From contig NZ_LXYO01000012.1 of assembly GCF_001650915.1 (NCBI RefSeq), positions 248,001-312,000 on the forward strand: a DNA stretch of 64,000 bases, written 5' to 3'. The notes beneath the pieces were generated by a model. It worked only from the letters and a program-made list of their open reading frames with translations, made no database searches and had not been told where the DNA came from. This DNA is from Marinobacter sp. EhC06. GTDB taxonomy: Bacteria > Pseudomonadota > Gammaproteobacteria > Pseudomonadales > Oleiphilaceae. The stretch's first letter is position 1, and each line of letters begins with the position of its first letter. The position numbers were made by a program, and so were the translations under genes. Of this stretch, positions 62,740 to 64,000 are shown piece after piece.

Positions 62740-64000
62740 ATGCTAGACAGAGCGTCCAAACCAATGGTCAGCCTGGTGGATAAGTACCTGCCAGACCCAT
62801 ACCTCTTCGTCATTATTCTTACCCTGGTAGCCTTTGTTGCTGCCATGGTGTTTCAGGGCCATAGCCCCATGGCCGTGGTCGAGATGTGGGGCGACGGTTT
62901 CTGGAACCTGCTCACCTTCTCCATGCAAATGCTGCTGGTGCTGGTCACCGGCTTCATGATGGCCAGCACACCGCTGGTGCGAGGCATCCTGAACCGCATT
63001 GCGATGCTTGCCAAAACGCCTGGCCAGGCGATTGTGCTGGTAACCTTCATTGCATTGATTGCAAGCTGGATTAACTGGGGGTTTGGCCTTGTTGTCGGGG
63101 CCCTGTTCGCCAAGGCACTGGCCCGCCAGATCCGCGTCCACTACCCGCTTCTGATTGCCAGCGCTTACTCTGGCTTTATTGTCTGGCACGGCGGCCTGGC
63201 AGGCTCCATCCCCCTGACCATTGCCACCGAAGGCCACTTCACCCAGGACACCATCGGCATTATCGGTACCGGAAAAACCATCTTTGCGTTCTTTAACCTG
63301 GCCATTGTGGTGGCTCTGTTCATCATCGTGCCGCTGGTCAATCGGCTGATGCTGCCAGAAGAAAGGGACAGTATTTATGCCGACCCGAAGATTCTGGACG
63401 ACGAGCCAGACACCTCTGTGGTGATCAACCGCCCTGCCGACTATCTGGAGAACAGCCGCACCCTGGCCTGGCTCATCGGCTTTAGCGGCATCGCGTTTAT
63501 TTTCCAGTATTTTGTAGATGGAGGCGGCCTGAACCTGAACATCGTTAACTTCATGTTCCTGTTCATTGCCATCATCCTGCACCAGACCCCCAAGCGCCTG
63601 CTGGCCAGCCTGAACGAGGGCGTTAAGGGCGGTGCCGGTATCGTTATCCAGTTCCCCTTTTATGCGGGCATCATGAGTGTGATGACGGCCTCTGGTCTGG
63701 CTGCCAGCATTTCCAGTGGATTTGTTTCCATTGCCAGTGCCGAGAGCCTGCCGTTCTGGAGTTTCATCAGTGCCGGACTGGTAAACATCTTCGTTCCCTC
63801 AGGCGGCGGCCAGTGGGCGGTGCAGGCTCCGGTTATGCTGCCGGCGGCGCAGGAGCTGGGTGCGGATATTCCCAGGGTGGCCATGGCTGTAGCCTGGGGT
63901 GACGCCTGGACCAACCTGCTTCAGCCGTTCTGGGCGCTACCGGTGCTGGCTATTGCCGGGCTGAAGGCCAAGGACATCATGGGCTACTGCCTGATGCTGC
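62740..64000 (+). CDS. atoE: Short-chain fatty acid transporter (AtoE type), 3' end outside window
   Basis: 420 codons, still open at the window end; full members are about 440-470 residues. Multi-pass membrane protein beginning KPMVSLVDKYLPDPYLFVI, with SWINWGFGLVVGALFAKAL, SGFIVWHGGLAGSIPLTIA, FVPSGGGQWAVQAPVMLPAA and WGDAWTNLLQPFWALPVLA, all typical of AtoE. It imports acetoacetate or butyrate-class acids, which would fit the liu pathway's end product. Start with GAGG 8 bases upstream. Confidence 0.88.
   Translation, partial: MLDRASKPMVSLVDKYLPDPYLFVIILTLVAFVAAMVFQGHSPMAVVEMWGDGFWNLLTFSMQMLLVLVTGFMMASTPLVRGILNRIAMLAKTPGQAIVLVTFIALIASWINWGFGLVVGALFAKALARQIRVHYPLLIASAYSGFIVWHGGLAGSIPLTIATEGHFTQDTIGIIGTGKTIFAFFNLAIVVALFIIVPLVNRLMLPEERDSIYADPKILDDEPDTSVVINRPADYLENSRTLAWLIGFSGIAFIFQYFVDGGGLNLNIVNFMFLFIAIILHQTPKRLLASLNEGVKGGAGIVIQFPFYAGIMSVMTASGLAASISSGFVSIASAESLPFWSFISAGLVNIFVPSGGGQWAVQAPVMLPAAQELGADIPRVAMAVAWGDAWTNLLQPFWALPVLAIAGLKAKDIMGYCLML

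Noticed and set aside
1..64000. CRISPR arrays, tRNA/rRNA genes and prophage genes
   Set aside because: No regularly spaced short repeats with unique spacers, no tRNA cloverleaf with CCA-type ends and no phage structural genes were seen. The attC sites are repeated but differ from each other and enclose genes.

Overview
The window is about 60% GC and reads as the chromosome of a free-living, probably marine or halotolerant gammaproteobacterium. Marinobacter or a close relative is my best guess. That is inferred from gene content (LiuR-controlled leucine catabolism, c-di-GMP proteins, a YehZYXW-type osmoprotectant importer, many intergenic palindromic repeats) and not from a search.

Layout. 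1-6912 (+, with one minus gene): c-di-GMP proteins (HD-GYP; GAF-GGDEF-EAL), a DjlA co-chaperone, a membrane methyltransferase-like protein and an amidase. 6897-11817 (-): tRNA pseudouridine synthase TruC and an RND efflux pump pair. 11946-14104 (+): acetolactate synthase ilvGM behind a classic attenuator, with a Val/Leu/Ile-rich leader peptide, an antiterminator arm and a terminator. 14597-18283 (-): cyanase and a nitrate/cyanate-type ABC importer, divergent from a PAS-containing sigma-54 activator (18597-20513). Two sigma-54 promoters and three operator-like repeats lie between them. 20500-21837 (-): a sodium-dependent transporter. 22255-25390 (-) and 25495-35134 (+): two divergent acyl-CoA degradation operons around the MerR regulator LiuR. 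The plus operon is a complete leucine pathway, liuABCDE. 35367-40517 (+): YCII protein, aldo/keto reductase remnant, LemA, two TPM proteins and a 661-residue unknown. 40536-45720 (-): an MFS transporter and the osmoprotectant ABC system. 45909-51646: assorted enzymes.

51889-60803 is the most unusual part: a cluster of twelve attC-like recombination sites alternating with small, mostly unrecognised genes, all on the minus strand and mostly lower in GC. It is an integron cassette array. No integrase gene is visible, so it fits a cassette cluster lacking an integrase (CALIN), although a perfect LexA box and several odd palindromes lie where the platform would be. An IS1111-type element sits inside one attC site. 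Its long 3' noncoding part is where the guide RNA of this IS group should be. Cassette cargo includes a toxin-antitoxin pair, a nucleotidyltransferase-like protein, two proteins with endonuclease-like PD-(D/E)xK motifs, a BRCT protein, a GDCCVxC protein, NIPSNAP and DJ-1/PfpI proteins and a lipoprotein.

61559-64000 (+): an SMR exporter, an SGNH hydrolase and a short-chain fatty acid transporter cut by the window end. Three families of long palindromic repeats occur in pairs (14182/21969, 14448/22130, 27190/32681). I saw no rRNA, tRNA, CRISPR array or prophage.
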